From Piscicola geometra (Eukaryota > Annelida > Clitellata > Hirudinida > Piscicolidae), in assembly GCA_943735955.1 (NCBI GenBank), contig OX030964.1, positions 7,572,997-7,636,996 of the forward strand: a DNA stretch of 64,000 nucleotides. Reading direction: 5' to 3'. This document shows, in pieces, positions 1 to 10,711 of this stretch; the first letter of the stretch is position 1; each line of letters starts with the position of its first letter. The translations under genes were made by a program, and so were the position numbers. Under the pieces are notes generated by a model. The model was not told the origin of the DNA. It saw nothing but the letters and a program-made list of their open reading frames with translations, and did not search any database.

Positions 1-670
1 AAAGTTGAATGATGACATCAAATTGGTAAAATCATTTGATATATTACAATCACTATTTAATATATTAATATTGAAATCCCCAAGGATATAAATTAAATTA
101 TTTTTTATCGATTTATTTCTTAATGTTTTAGTGAGTGCATCATTAAAAAGTAATGGATCTGTATTTGGTGGTCTATAAACAATGATTAAGAGAACATTAG
201 GAGAGTTTTCAGAAATTATTTCAATACATAGCCAATCAAAAACTTGAGAGTTTGGACAAAGATCATCTCTTACTATGTAATAAAGTCTGCTAGATATAAA
301 AAAAACCTACACCGCCTCCAATGCGATTTTCCCTATTTTTACTTATAAATGTGTAACCAGGGATTGAAATAAGTTGTGATGACGTGTCATCCAACCAGGT
401 TTCTGATACACCAATTACAGAAATTTGTAGATTAATTTCCTTCAACAAAAAATTAAGTTCTTCCATTTTGTTATATAAACTTCTTGCATTAATATGCAGC
501 AAAGAAAAATTAAAATCAAAGTTCTGAACATTGGCAAGAAGATTAGAGGGCGAGGTTGTTGGAGAGCTTGATGAAGACAGATTCAATGAGTTAAATAGAT
601 GAATGTCTGGGTCAAAAGGCAGCAGAACGTCGGGAGCCATTATGAGGTAGGTTTGTGATTGAATTGCCAA
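1..670 (-). pseudogene. LINE ORF2, endonuclease domain, frameshifted and cut by window edge
   Basis: The frame from 670 down to about 298 carries endonuclease/exonuclease/phosphatase signatures of LINEs: LLHINARSLYNKMEEL, then SETWLDD, then GGGVGFF. At an A8 run (plus strand 298-305) the frame is broken by one base. The next frame continues the same domain with VYRPPN and GDFNIN down to position 1. The endonuclease nicks target DNA for target-primed reverse transcription. The homopolymer break is either a real inactivating mutation or a sequencing error. The reverse transcriptase lies outside the window. Confidence 0.82.
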
Positions 671-1683
671 TATTTTAATACCGCATCGTCCGGATGGATG
701 TCAGCGTTACAGAATTTTTCTATGTCTTTTTCCTCCAAACAAATACGGAATGCTGTAGAGACAGTGGATTGGTCATTTTTAGGCTTAGGTTGGTCAGGTG
801 TCATTTTAATACTAGCATAACACGATATAATGTTGATATCATGTTGTGCATAATGGGCTGTTATGTCTTTGCTAGTGCAACGTGGCACTTTACTTAAATG
901 GAGAAAAGTTTTTTTAACAATTGGCACGCCATTATTTAATTTTGTTGTAACATCCCTGTTTTTACCAATCAGCAAAACCTTGGGTTTGTTTGGATTGGTA
1001 GATAATATTAGAGTGTTTTGTAGCAGTGTTGGTTGTATATTATTTATAGGATTATTATTAGTAGTAGTAGTAGTAGAACTGTTATTGTTATTGATACTGT
1101 TATGCTGCACATTACTATTGTTGTTGTTGTTGTTGTTCGGATTTGGACTTTGAATTATTTCAGACCATAGCCGAGTATTGTACTTACTTTTTAAATTATT
1201 CAACGTTTGTTCAAATGTATTTTTCAAATTGTACAATTGGTTGTTAACGTTCAATACACTCTCACTTAATTGTTGTATATCTTTTGTATGTTTGTTGATA
1301 ATGGCGTCGAATTTGTTGTCGAAAAGTTGTTCAATTTTTTGATATATGGATTCACAATTGAGATTTGTACTAACCGGTATCCTATTGAGATTGGCACTGA
1401 CGTATGTTGGTATACGATTAAGTCCAAAGTTGTCACGGATGTACAACAACACTTCAATTATATCCATGAGTTTATCTTTTTTAGTGTTGCCATGTTGAAC
1501 GAATTTAATTTTATCAATATTAAGACTTTTGAATTCGGTGTTTAGCAACTTTTTTGATAAAGTTATTTCTTCGATTGTAAAAAATTCAGCAGTATTAGAT
1601 AAAAATGTTTCATTATTTAAACTGTTTAAATTATTTACTAAATAACACAAAATTTCATTTATGAAACAATTTTGAGCAGCCAT
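640..1683 (-). CDS. LINE ORF1 protein
   Basis: 347 codons from ATG at 1683. The N-terminal half is rich in Leu, Asn and Lys and could form helices or a coiled coil. A poly-Asn/Ser/Thr linker follows at about residues 183-212. The C-terminal part, with KTFLHLSKVPRCTSKDIT, resembles the RRM-like or zinc-finger-associated tail of ORF1 proteins in CR1-like elements. ORF1 proteins bind the element RNA and chaperone retrotransposition. The frame is intact. Assignment rests mainly on position just upstream of an endonuclease ORF; sequence similarity is only suggestive. Confidence 0.7.
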   Translation of the reverse strand: MAAQNCFINEILCYLVNNLNSLNNETFLSNTAEFFTIEEITLSKKLLNTEFKSLNIDKIKFVQHGNTKKDKLMDIIEVLLYIRDNFGLNRIPTYVSANLNRIPVSTNLNCESIYQKIEQLFDNKFDAIINKHTKDIQQLSESVLNVNNQLYNLKNTFEQTLNNLKSKYNTRLWSEIIQSPNPNNNNNNNSNVQHNSINNNNSSTTTTTNNNPINNIQPTLLQNTLILSTNPNKPKVLLIGKNRDVTTKLNNGVPIVKKTFLHLSKVPRCTSKDITAHYAQHDINIISCYASIKMTPDQPKPKNDQSTVSTAFRICLEEKDIEKFCNADIHPDDAVLKYWQFNHKPTS

Positions 1684-1710
1684 GTTGAATTAGAACGCTC
1701 AACCTGCATG

Positions 1711-2420
1711 ATTAACCTTTCAAATTAAATAAATATTTCCCATAGAATTATTTCAATAAACTTTAAAGCATTCAAACACTGTGTTGAGTCTTTTAATTCC
1801 GTCAAAAAAATCTCAATCTATCGAGAAATAAACAAGATTTTTTCAGTTTTTTGAAATTAATAAGTACCGAATAAACAATATTATTAAACAAAAAGGTTTA
1901 TATTAATTTTTAAAACTATTTTTGGATTTTCGAAATTAATACGAAACAAATTTTATAAACGAAAAAGAGTAAAGTGAAAATTTAAATACTATTCAAACTT
2001 ATTAGATTGAATTTCTCATTGTTAGTTCCCACACCAAAATATTATTTGCATTCTTACTGAAAACATATTATATTTTTTTATGAAATTAAATTATTTTGAA
2101 AAGATTTTCCCGTGTTTTCTTAGTTTTACAAATTAAAAATCTAAATATTCAAACTTGTGTGCTTACTTTTTGAATTCAAAATTCAATTCAAAATTCAATT
2201 CATATTCAATTACAAAGGGTTTATTCTACGCAGGATTATGAAAGGGATCAGGTAGAATTAGAGAGTAATGAATTCGAAAAATACGTTTGTGTTATTATAG
2301 ATAAAGAATTGTATTTACAAATCTAGGTTTCTTTGAAACGAGTTGAGCCAATCAATTAATGGGTCAAATAAAGAAAGCTTTCAAATTTCTAGATATTAAA
2401 ACTTTTAGATTACTATTTGA
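1711..2420 (+). repeat. Duplicated 3' flank of the carbonic-anhydrase-like gene family (third copy)
   Basis: From 1711 the sequence parallels the 3'UTR and downstream DNA of both CA-like genes. The block with AATAAA at 1755-1760 followed by GCATTCAAACACTGTGTTGA recurs at about 6286 and 10706. Similarity to 6300-6920 continues to about 2420 (for example the stretch around TTATTAGATTGAATTTCTC). No coding exons of this copy are visible, so its gene body should lie to the left of the window, beyond the inserted LINE. Confidence 0.75.
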
Positions 2421-3049
2421 TTAGGCTCCATCTAGAACACGCAAGCAGTGTGTAGAATCCATCATTGAAAAAAATAACAATTTAATTGAAAATGCAAGAA
2501 AATTATTTCAAAATTATTAACAAAAGAAAGAGAATTGTCGTATAGTAAAAGACTTAAGTTAGTTCACTTTCCAACCCTAAAATTCAGCAGAATACGTGGT
2601 GATATAATAGACATATTTCAAATGTTGTATACTATATAACGATACGACGGATGGGATTTTGAGACTTAATACCAGCTCAACAAGAGGCCATACATTGAAA
2701 CTGTCAAAGCAACATTACCATCATAACTTATGTGAAAAATTCTCAAACAACCAAGCTTTTCAGTTAGGAATAGTTTGCCAAATGAAGTCGTAACAATTAA
2801 GAGTACAGACATATTCAAGAGAGACTTTAATTTATCATGGATGAATCATCCGATCATATTCAACTACAAATGAGATTTTAACACAATAATATTAAATATA
2901 ATTATTTTATGTAAATTGAATAAATATCTTTTTCAACAAGCACCATTAAAAATTTTTTTAGTCTTTTTATTCAGTACAAAAATTAAACAATACATCGCAA
3001 TACAAATTTTTGCCCTTACTGAAGACGGATGAGGTAAAAGTCTAACCAG
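2421..3049. other. Intergenic, no gene recognised
   Basis: AT-rich DNA without a supportable reading frame. A short stretch near 2470-2515 weakly recalls the degenerate transposon-like sequence at 7440-7510, but not well enough to call. Confidence 0.4.
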
Positions 3050-3054
3050 AATGG

Positions 3055-3478
<424 letters not shown>

Positions 3479-3483
3479 AATTG

Positions 3484-3550
3484 TCATTTTTGTATAGCGC
3501 CCGGGCACGCAACTGAAGCGCTTTCACTGCGTCGTAATGCAATAAAGAAA
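3484..3550 (-). mobile_element. 3' fragment of tRNA-derived SINE
   Basis: The stretch containing GCGCCCGGGCACGCAACTGA matches the 3' part of the fuller SINE at 28231-28432 in the same orientation, including the tail motif TTTGTATAGCGCCC at 3489-3502. Only the tail region is present. It abuts the microsatellite. Confidence 0.7.
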
Positions 3551-3962
3551 TAAAAATAATTATAATAGTAATGTTATGAAAAGGAAAGCAAAGAGTAGCA
3601 TGGAGTAATTATTAAGAATGATAGGCTAAGTTAAAGTAATGAGTTTTCAGTTTGGCTTTGAAATCACCAGTTTCATCAACGCTTTTTACTCTTAATCGTC
3701 ATCATCAATACATCACGCCCATCGACTTATTTTATCATGAGCAGTTTCATTCGTATATCAAATATAATTTTTTTCTCGTTACCAGCATCATACAAAAAAT
3801 TAATAATTGCATTAGCCATTACGCATTAATTTTTATACTTTTTCTAACTAAAACGTGATAAAATTTTAAAATTGTTAGAACAAATAAAAAATTTCACTGT
3901 TAAATGATCATATAATGAATGGTCTCACTGATCAAATCGAAGAAAAAGTAGGTGCAATTTTC

Positions 3963-4014
3963 TATAAAAGAGCATCGAAAACTGCTTCAATATCTTCCTC
4001 CTGAAGACTCCTTG
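3963..4014 (+). promoter_or_regulatory. TATA box and non-coding first exon of CA-like gene 1
   Basis: TATAAAAG at 3963-3970. A probable untranslated exon ends at 4014 (CTCCTTG|GTAAGC) and its partner acceptor is at 4176. The arrangement and surrounding bases are the same at the second gene (8621 onward), which supports both. Confidence 0.7.
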
Positions 4015-4220
4015 GTAAGCCCCTCTAGCCCTGTAGCTGCTGTAGCCATATAGTTCTGTAGCGCCTAGGCGGGTCTTACTAGACTTCAGTCTTTCAATAC
4101 TTTAAGAACTTAGAGTCTCGATATTTTCAAATATAAATTTTCTCGTATAATTAAAAACTATGTTTTTTTCACACAGTTTATCTCCATCTCAAACAAAAGC
4201 CAGAACTCGCTGCAATAAAG

Positions 4221-6118
4221 ATGATCCTTGTAGGCACCCTCATCGCCATCCTCTCCGTCTCCCTGCCTCTCTCTAGGGCTGAGGTTGTAATGGCCAAAAT
4301 TCGTGAGAAAACTTGTCTTTGTTGAATTAAAGATGTGTTTTAAAACATAAAACATAAATTACTTTTTGAGGTATCTTTCATTCAATTTAAATAAATAAAA
4401 AGAAAAACTTACTTAACATTGTAAGGCAGCTTAATTCAAAATAATACATTGTTTCATTCTTATACTTTTCTACTAATTGTTTTTTGTTATTACACTTTTT
4501 TACTTAATCACCCAGCATGGAGCTATGAAGCCGATTTTCCAGCGGATTCTTGTGTTGCCGCATCTCCGATTGACCTGACTGATGCCATCAAAAAAGATGG
4601 AGCTACACAAACTGATGTAACGTTTGAATGGGATAGAGAAGGAAAAGTTGCTGATGTCCACTTTGCCTTTACTGAACGAACAAGTGAGATTCTTTTCTAC
4701 TATTCTATTTTTTTTTCTATTAAGAATTTTTTAAAATTCACATTTACATCCACATATACATATACATCGATCATCGCTGCAATCAAACTTGAGTTATTTT
4801 TCTAAAGTGGCAATGACTTGCGAAAACTTCCTCGAGACAACAACGATTGGAGGCACCCCTTACAAGTTCTTCGGAATAAACGTGCATGGTTCAGGTTCTG
4901 AGCACTCAATTGGTGGGACTTTCTTCAGTGGAGAGGTATTTTTTATGTAAAGTGTTAATCAAAAAACTTAACTTCTCTTATCACTTTTTTAAAACAACTC
5001 TAAACCTCATTTTAAAATTTTATTCTCTCCTATAGATCGAGTTTTTGTTCATCGGAGGTGCAACCTACGAAAGCTCTGTTGCTGAACAGAAAGTCCTCAT
5101 TATTTCAAGGCTTCTGCAGGTTATCACTTACTTCCTAATTTCAATAAAAGTTTTCAAGTTGTTTCTCATATTTAATTTAAAGTTTTTATTTTATTTTTAG
5201 TTTTTATTATATTTTTTGGATTTTATTTAATTTTATAGTTTTTATTTCATTTTTCAGTTTTTATTTCATTTTTCAGTTTTTATTCTATTTTTCCAATTTT
5301 AAAATACTTTCTTTTGAATACATTAAATACATATTAAACATTCAACGTAAAATTTCAAAGTAAAACATGTTTCTTTCTTGATCCCTTCAACACATTCAGG
5401 AGTCTGCTGATGAGGATATCATTGAGCTAGTGAAATTGAAGTGGGTTCTTGATAAAATGGTGGATGAAGGTATTTTTTAAAATAATTTTTCTGAATCTAA
5501 AAAAGTTTGCCGATAAAAAAAATATTTTTTTTAGCTTAGTAAAGTTAACTTTAAAATAAATAACATAAAATCTAATTAGTGATAAATTTCAATTTGATAT
5601 TTTTTAAAATAAAAATTAAATTTGTTCATCACAGGAAAGAGAGATCACATTGAACAGTTTACTCAACAAATTCTTTCTCTATCAAAGTACAAAGTTGACG
5701 GAGACGATTTCTACATGTATGATGGCAGCTCTACCGATTCGTCATGCGTCCAAGGTGTTAAGAGAATCGTCTTCAAGACTCCACTTTCAGCCTCTACTGG
5801 ACTTGTGAGATTTTTGAATAAATTATTTAGCTGTCATTCTTTGAATTAATAATTATTTCGGCTTTTTTTCTGGTTGATTAATTTTCCAAATCGAAAACAG
5901 AAAAAACACTTCATTCACCATTCTTTTATTATTTATCATTTTAACAACTCTAACAGATTTCATTAAATAATTGAAATTAGTTGTTTATATTTTTTTATAT
6001 TTATCTATTTATGGAAGCAACACTTCATGTTTAAATCTTCCAGCTTACGGCTTTGAAAGCGCTCAAGGATTCAGATGGTGCTCTCATGAAGTCTAGCGTC
6101 AGGCCCATCAAGGCTTAA
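4221..6118 (+). CDS. Secreted alpha-carbonic-anhydrase-like protein 1 (zinc site degenerate)
   Basis: Seven coding exons: 4221-4302, 4516-4683, 4808-4935, 5036-5119, 5400-5469, 5635-5804, 6044-6118; 258 residues, all phases consistent. Residues 1-20 form a signal peptide. The fold is recognised from WSYEADF and SPIDL at the N-terminus, GSEHSIGGTFFSGE in the centre, YMYDGSSTDSSC (the family's GSLTTPPC region) and a C-terminal VRPIKA. Two Cys match the disulfide of secreted alpha-CAs. The zinc ligands are mostly gone: the FHFHW site reads INVHG (first His to Asn) and the third His is Glu (SGEIEF). About five residues near the active site are also missing. Hydration activity is therefore unlikely; a CA-related binding or structural role is inference. 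The ATG used by gene 2 is ATA here, so translation probably starts two codons later. Confidence 0.86.
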
Positions 6119-6920
6119 GCAGTCTGCCTGAGAAGACCATTCCAGGAATTTGGAAACTGTCGAAAAATCTCTACAAGAATTTAATTTTTTAACATTAAAA
6201 TGTTAAAAAAAAAGTATTTTAAAATAATTGGAAAACTTATTTCAATAACAATAAAAAAAATTCATTAGCACTCTTGGATTATTTAAATAAACTTTATAGC
6301 ATTCAAACTTTGTGTTGAGTCTTAATTCCGTCAAAAAATCTCAATTTATAAAAATAAATAAAAATTAAATAAAGATTTTTGAATTCTAATAATTAATAAG
6401 TTTTTAATATGTTATAGAATAAAAATGCTTATATAAAAAAGTAAAATATTTTTATTCTTTCGAAAAAAAATTATTAAACGAAGAAGAGCAAAGAAAAAAC
6501 TTAAATATTATTCAAGCTTATTAGATTGAATTTCTCTTTGTTAGTTTCAACACTAAAATATTATTTAAATTCTTTTTTATAAATTTATAGTAAATGAAAT
6601 ACGCATCTTTTTAAAAGATGTTCTTGTGTTCTTAGTTTTACAAACTCAAAATCTAAATGATCAATCTTGTGTGCTTAGTTATTGAATTCAAAATTCTATT
6701 CATATTCAATTACAAAGGGTTTATTCTATGCAGTATTATGAAGGGGATCAAGTATTATAAGAGAGTAATGAATTTGAAAATGACGTTTGTGTAGTTATAG
6801 ATAAAGAATTATATTCCGAAATATAGCTTTTTTCAAAAGCGATTTGAATTAATCAATTAATGAGTCAAATAAATAAAACTTTTAAATTCCTATATATAAA
6901 AACATTTAAAGTATTATTTA
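6119..6920 (+). repeat. 3'UTR and duplicated downstream flank of CA-like gene 1
   Basis: The polyadenylation signal AATAAA lies at 6286-6291. The following 600 bp parallel 1740-2420 with many substitutions and small gaps, marking an old tandem segmental duplication that included gene and flank. Confidence 0.75.
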
Positions 6921-8160
6921 AAAGACAGGAACGGGAATCAACATTCAAATCAGGAACGGGAAAATGGGAATAAAAGTTACTGGCATTGAAAAAATTAATA
7001 ACATTACAAAACAACGGTTCTAAAAGCTTTTCCCTTGATATTTGAAAGAATAAACGTTCTGTAAATTCACATTTGGGAGTCACCATACATTATGTTAAAG
7101 ACAATAAATGAGAAAGGGAGCTTCAAGACAGAGTTTTGGCAACAATTGCTATTAATTTCGTCCAGAAATATTCTTGAAGAAATTAATAAACTCTGCATAG
7201 TAACTTTAAAAAATGTATTTTTACATATTCATACAAGATAAATATACACATGTTTTAATATTTCAAATATTATTTTATGATTCCAGGAATATGGTATTCA
7301 ATCATAAGACTTTTTGTACTTTCACAACTGACAATACATCAAGTGTAAAAAAAGGATTTTAACAATTCTGATAAAATGATTTGGCTGGGCTGTTCTGTTC
7401 ATGATTTAAATCTTGAATTATCCAACTAGTTTTATGAGTTGGCAGCAGATAACCCCTTACTAATTGAGAATGCTAAAGATGTTGTAAAATACGTCAAGAA
7501 AATTTGGTAATTAATTCTCTACTTTTTTTAAACAGTAAAAATGTGTTCAAAATTGATATTTCAATTTTAACATAATTTTTATAACATTTTCTTTTTTTAT
7601 AGCAAGAAAAAGAAACTTTTAAACATGGGAAATTAAACAAGAATCATCTAGAAGATTTTATTCGATTTATTTTATCTTGAAATCAGTATATGACGCAATG
7701 GTTTCTTTAAAAATTATTTTTCAACAAACTTCTAAGTATTGAAATCTTTATTTCATTGAAACTCTGTACTTTAAAGAAGTATTAAATGCAATAGAGATGT
7801 ATAACGAAGCCACCATTGCATAGTCAATCTCAAAATCTCAAACTTTTAGATTTGAAATTGTTATGGCGAGTCCAAATATAAGAGAGATTAGAGCAATTGA
7901 CTGATGATGAAAACTTATCAGATGAAATATTCTCTGACGTTCGAATGATAAATCGAAAGAAATGTTAGGACTAGCAATTTGAGATCGGTGAACACGGCAG
8001 CGAGAACTAATGGGAAGACAACAAATTTAGTTTCGAGAACAAGTCGAAAAGCTTCGGGAACGGGTCGGGACCGGGAATCGAATTGCGGGAACGGGACGGA
8101 AAAAGAAATTTCGGGACCGGACAGGGAATGAATAATGGTCCAGGTCCAATCTCTAATCCA
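6921..8160. mobile_element. Degenerate DNA transposon remnant, hAT-like (tentative)
   Basis: GGGAACGGG/GGGACCGGGAAT motifs near both ends (6930-6975 and 8040-8125), together with GGTCCAGGTCCAATCTCTAA at 8135-8155, recall termini of hAT elements. A plus-strand fragment near 7436-7510 reads like a decayed transposase piece (LIENAKDVVKYVKKIW then stop). No intact frame and no clean terminal repeat could be found. Confidence 0.3.
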
Positions 8161-8169
8161 TACCCACTT

Positions 8170-8400
8170 TGAAAAGATTCATCATTACCATCAACATCAT
8201 TTCCACCGTTAGATTTTTATCCTTATCAGCTTCATAATTATAGTCATGAGTATTATCATCATTCTAATAATAGTGAGAATAAAAATAATAATAATCAATC
8301 TCATCACCTTAATCATTATCATCTTCATCTTCTTCATCTTCCTACTCTTCATCATCCTCATCACGATCATCGATTAATTTCACAACGAGCTGCTTCATAT
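8170..8400. repeat. Imperfect ATC/TCA-rich low-complexity tract
   Basis: Repeated CATCAT/TTCATC stretches without coding signal, just upstream of the second CA-like gene. Similar tracts occur at 11870-11930 and throughout the introns of the larger genes. Confidence 0.8.
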
Positions 8401-8620
8401 CTATTTTATGTCCAAATATTAATCTCTCTCGTAACAAGCGTTTTTTTAAATTTAAAAATTTGCTCTTAAGCTGTTACTGTGATTTATTTATATTATCTTT
8501 TCAAAGTATTGATAAAAATATTTATAAATTACTAAAATAAACCACATGTTAAGTCAATTTTCTGAGAAAATAATTAATGCTCTCATCCATAAAATTGAAA
8601 TTACAGCGAGCCCAATTCTC

Positions 8621-8676
8621 TATAAAATTCCAACGAAAACTGCTTCAATACTCTCTCTCCTACTGAAGACTCCTTG
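8621..8676 (+). promoter_or_regulatory. TATA box and non-coding first exon of CA-like gene 2
   Basis: TATAAAAT at 8621-8628. The probable untranslated exon ends at 8676 (CTCCTTG|GTAAGC) and its acceptor is at 8833. CAAC/CATC-GAAAACTGCTTCAAT is shared with gene 1 at the same distance from the TATA box. Confidence 0.7.
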
Positions 8677-8871
8677 GTAAGCCAATCTACTTCTGTTGCC
8701 CTTAGTTGTTCTTATTATACTCTAGTTCTTCATTGCCATAAGAGTTTAACATTATAATTTTTATGAAACAATTCTTTAAAAGATTTGTTTTTTTATAAAT
8801 TAAACGTTTAATTTTAATTTTTTCTTTACACAGTTTATCTCTACTTCAAACGAAAGCCAAAACTCGCAGCT

Positions 8872-10545
8872 ATGAAGATGATCCTCGTAGGCACCCTCAT
8901 CGCCATCCTCTCCGTCTCCCTGCCTCTCTCCAGGGCTGAAATGGCCACAATTCGTGAGGAAACTTGTTTCTGTTACATTATAGATATAATTTATTTTAGA
9001 AAAACTGGATTTGGTTTTAGTATATCTTCAATTTTTCATTTAATTATTTTAACAATTTAACGAAAACCTTTTTCCATTTTTTCCACTTGGTTTATTTTTT
9101 CCTATTGAAAATTTTGAAATGATTCATTATATGCTACTACAACTTCTCACTTTTTCTCTCAGCATGGACCTATGGAGCGGATTTCCCTAGCGACTGTCCT
9201 GATGGTAAATCTCCTGTTGCCTTGACTGAAGAAATGATGAAAGCTGATGGTATCACGTTTGCATGGGAAAGAACCTCACTTGTTGACGGTGTTTATGTTG
9301 TCTTCACAGAACGCACTGGTGAGATTCTTTACAGCTTCTTTATCCCTTAAATTAATTATTTTAATAACTACTAATCACATTCATTTCCAAAAAGTGGCAT
9401 TGGCAAGCGAACATTTCACTGAAACAATTACGGTGGAAGGAACTAATTACAAATTCTACGGCTTGAACGTGCACTGGGGAAGTGATGCTAGTTCAGGTTC
9501 TGAGCACCAGCTAGATGGGGCTTTCTTCAGTGGAGAGGTACGCTGCAGATTATGACTTAAAAGCTATTAAAAGTGTAAAAATTATTTTTATATGAATTAT
9601 AGATTTTCCCAAAACCATTATAACGGTGATATATCTTTTAGATAGAGCTTTTGTTTCACGGAGATGCCGACTATCAAAGCGCAGTCGCAAGCAAGAAAGT
9701 TGTCATTGTGTCAGTGTTTCTGAAGGTTATTCCATGTTTCAGATTTTATAATGAGGTTTTATCATAGTTTTAAACAATCATATTTTCAATATCGTTTCAC
9801 TATTTATCAATTTAGATACATTAAACCTAATACTTGTACTGTCAACTTGAGTTCAGCTATCCAAAAGAAAAAAATTATTTTGACATTTTTTTCCAACCCA
9901 ATCAGGAGACTGAAGGCGTCACTGACACTCTTGAGCTTCAGCAATTGAAAGCAACTGTCGATAAAATGCAAGCTGCAGGTGACATTCATTTCCAAATTTC
10001 CATATAGTTGGAGAATTAATACCATAGGATTCGGCAATTCTAGGCAGAATACCAAATTTAAAGAAATGAAGTTGAAATAAAGATAATTTAAAATGAAAGT
10101 ATGGATAGATTTGAAACGTATAAAACTTTTATTTTTGTTTTCATCCCAGGAGTGAGAGATACTACCGTACAGTTTACTGAGCAAACTCTTTCTCTAGAAA
10201 AGTTTAAAAAAGAGGGAGACGATATCTATATGTACCTTGGCAGCTCTACCGATTCCAGTTGCGTTCCTGAAGTTAAAAGAATCGCGTTTAAGACTCCGAT
10301 TGAAGCATCTACAGATCTTGTGAGTTTTTTTTGTTAATTAAATGCATAACTTTTTTGTTTGTTTTTTATTATAAACGTTCGAGACTTGAAACAATGAATA
10401 GAGCCCGATCTATTCTATACTGTATTTTAAATCTACCATAATATATTAGTAACATATTTGAATCTCCCAGTTCACGTCATTGAGAGGGCTCAAGGGTTCA
10501 GATGGTGACACCATGCAGTCAAGCGTCAGGCCTCTCAGATCTTAA
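8872..10545 (+). CDS. Secreted alpha-carbonic-anhydrase-like protein 2 (zinc site degenerate)
   Basis: Seven coding exons: 8872-8953, 9163-9318, 9395-9537, 9642-9725, 9906-9978, 10150-10319, 10471-10545; phases identical to gene 1. A signal peptide at residues 1-22 ends LSRA. Family marks are WTYGADF, SPVAL, HWGSDASSGSEHQLDG (very close to the alpha-CA consensus), YMYLGSSTDSSC and VRPLRS. Zinc ligands: the first His is Asn (GLNVHW), the second is kept, the third is Glu (GEIELL). The gate-keeping Glu (GSEH) and the Thr of GSST remain. It is thus a secreted CA-related protein that probably lacks normal catalysis. It lies in tandem with and is clearly paralogous to the gene 2.8 kb upstream, with a strongly conserved leader exon. 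The polyadenylation signal is at 10706-10711. Confidence 0.88.
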
Positions 10546-10711
10546 TCAGTCTGCTAGGAAACCACATCTCAGGAAACTGGAAACTATCGGAAAAAATAAA
10601 CAATAATTTTTATTTGATTAACCTTTTAAATTAAAAAATTATCCCATTTGGAAAACTTATTTCATTAACAATAGAAAAAATTCATTGAAACTCTTGGATT
10701 ATTTAAATAAA

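Larger units (their letters stand above)
1..1710 (-). mobile_element. Non-LTR retrotransposon (LINE), 5' part, continues beyond window
   Basis: Two open frames lie in series on the minus strand: an ORF1-like protein and then an apurinic-type endonuclease domain that begins ORF2 and runs off the window edge. The order ORF1 then endonuclease-ORF2, with a short overlap (640-670), is that of CR1/L2/Jockey-type LINEs. The 5' end lies near 1684-1710. There the sequence changes abruptly to the 3' flank shared with the carbonic-anhydrase-like genes, so the element inserted into the flank of another copy of that gene. The target-site duplication cannot be seen because the 3' end is outside. Confidence 0.88.

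Noticed and set aside
3652..3858. 68-codon plus frame upstream of CA-like gene 1
   Set aside because: Random open frame in AT-rich DNA with no homology or promoter.
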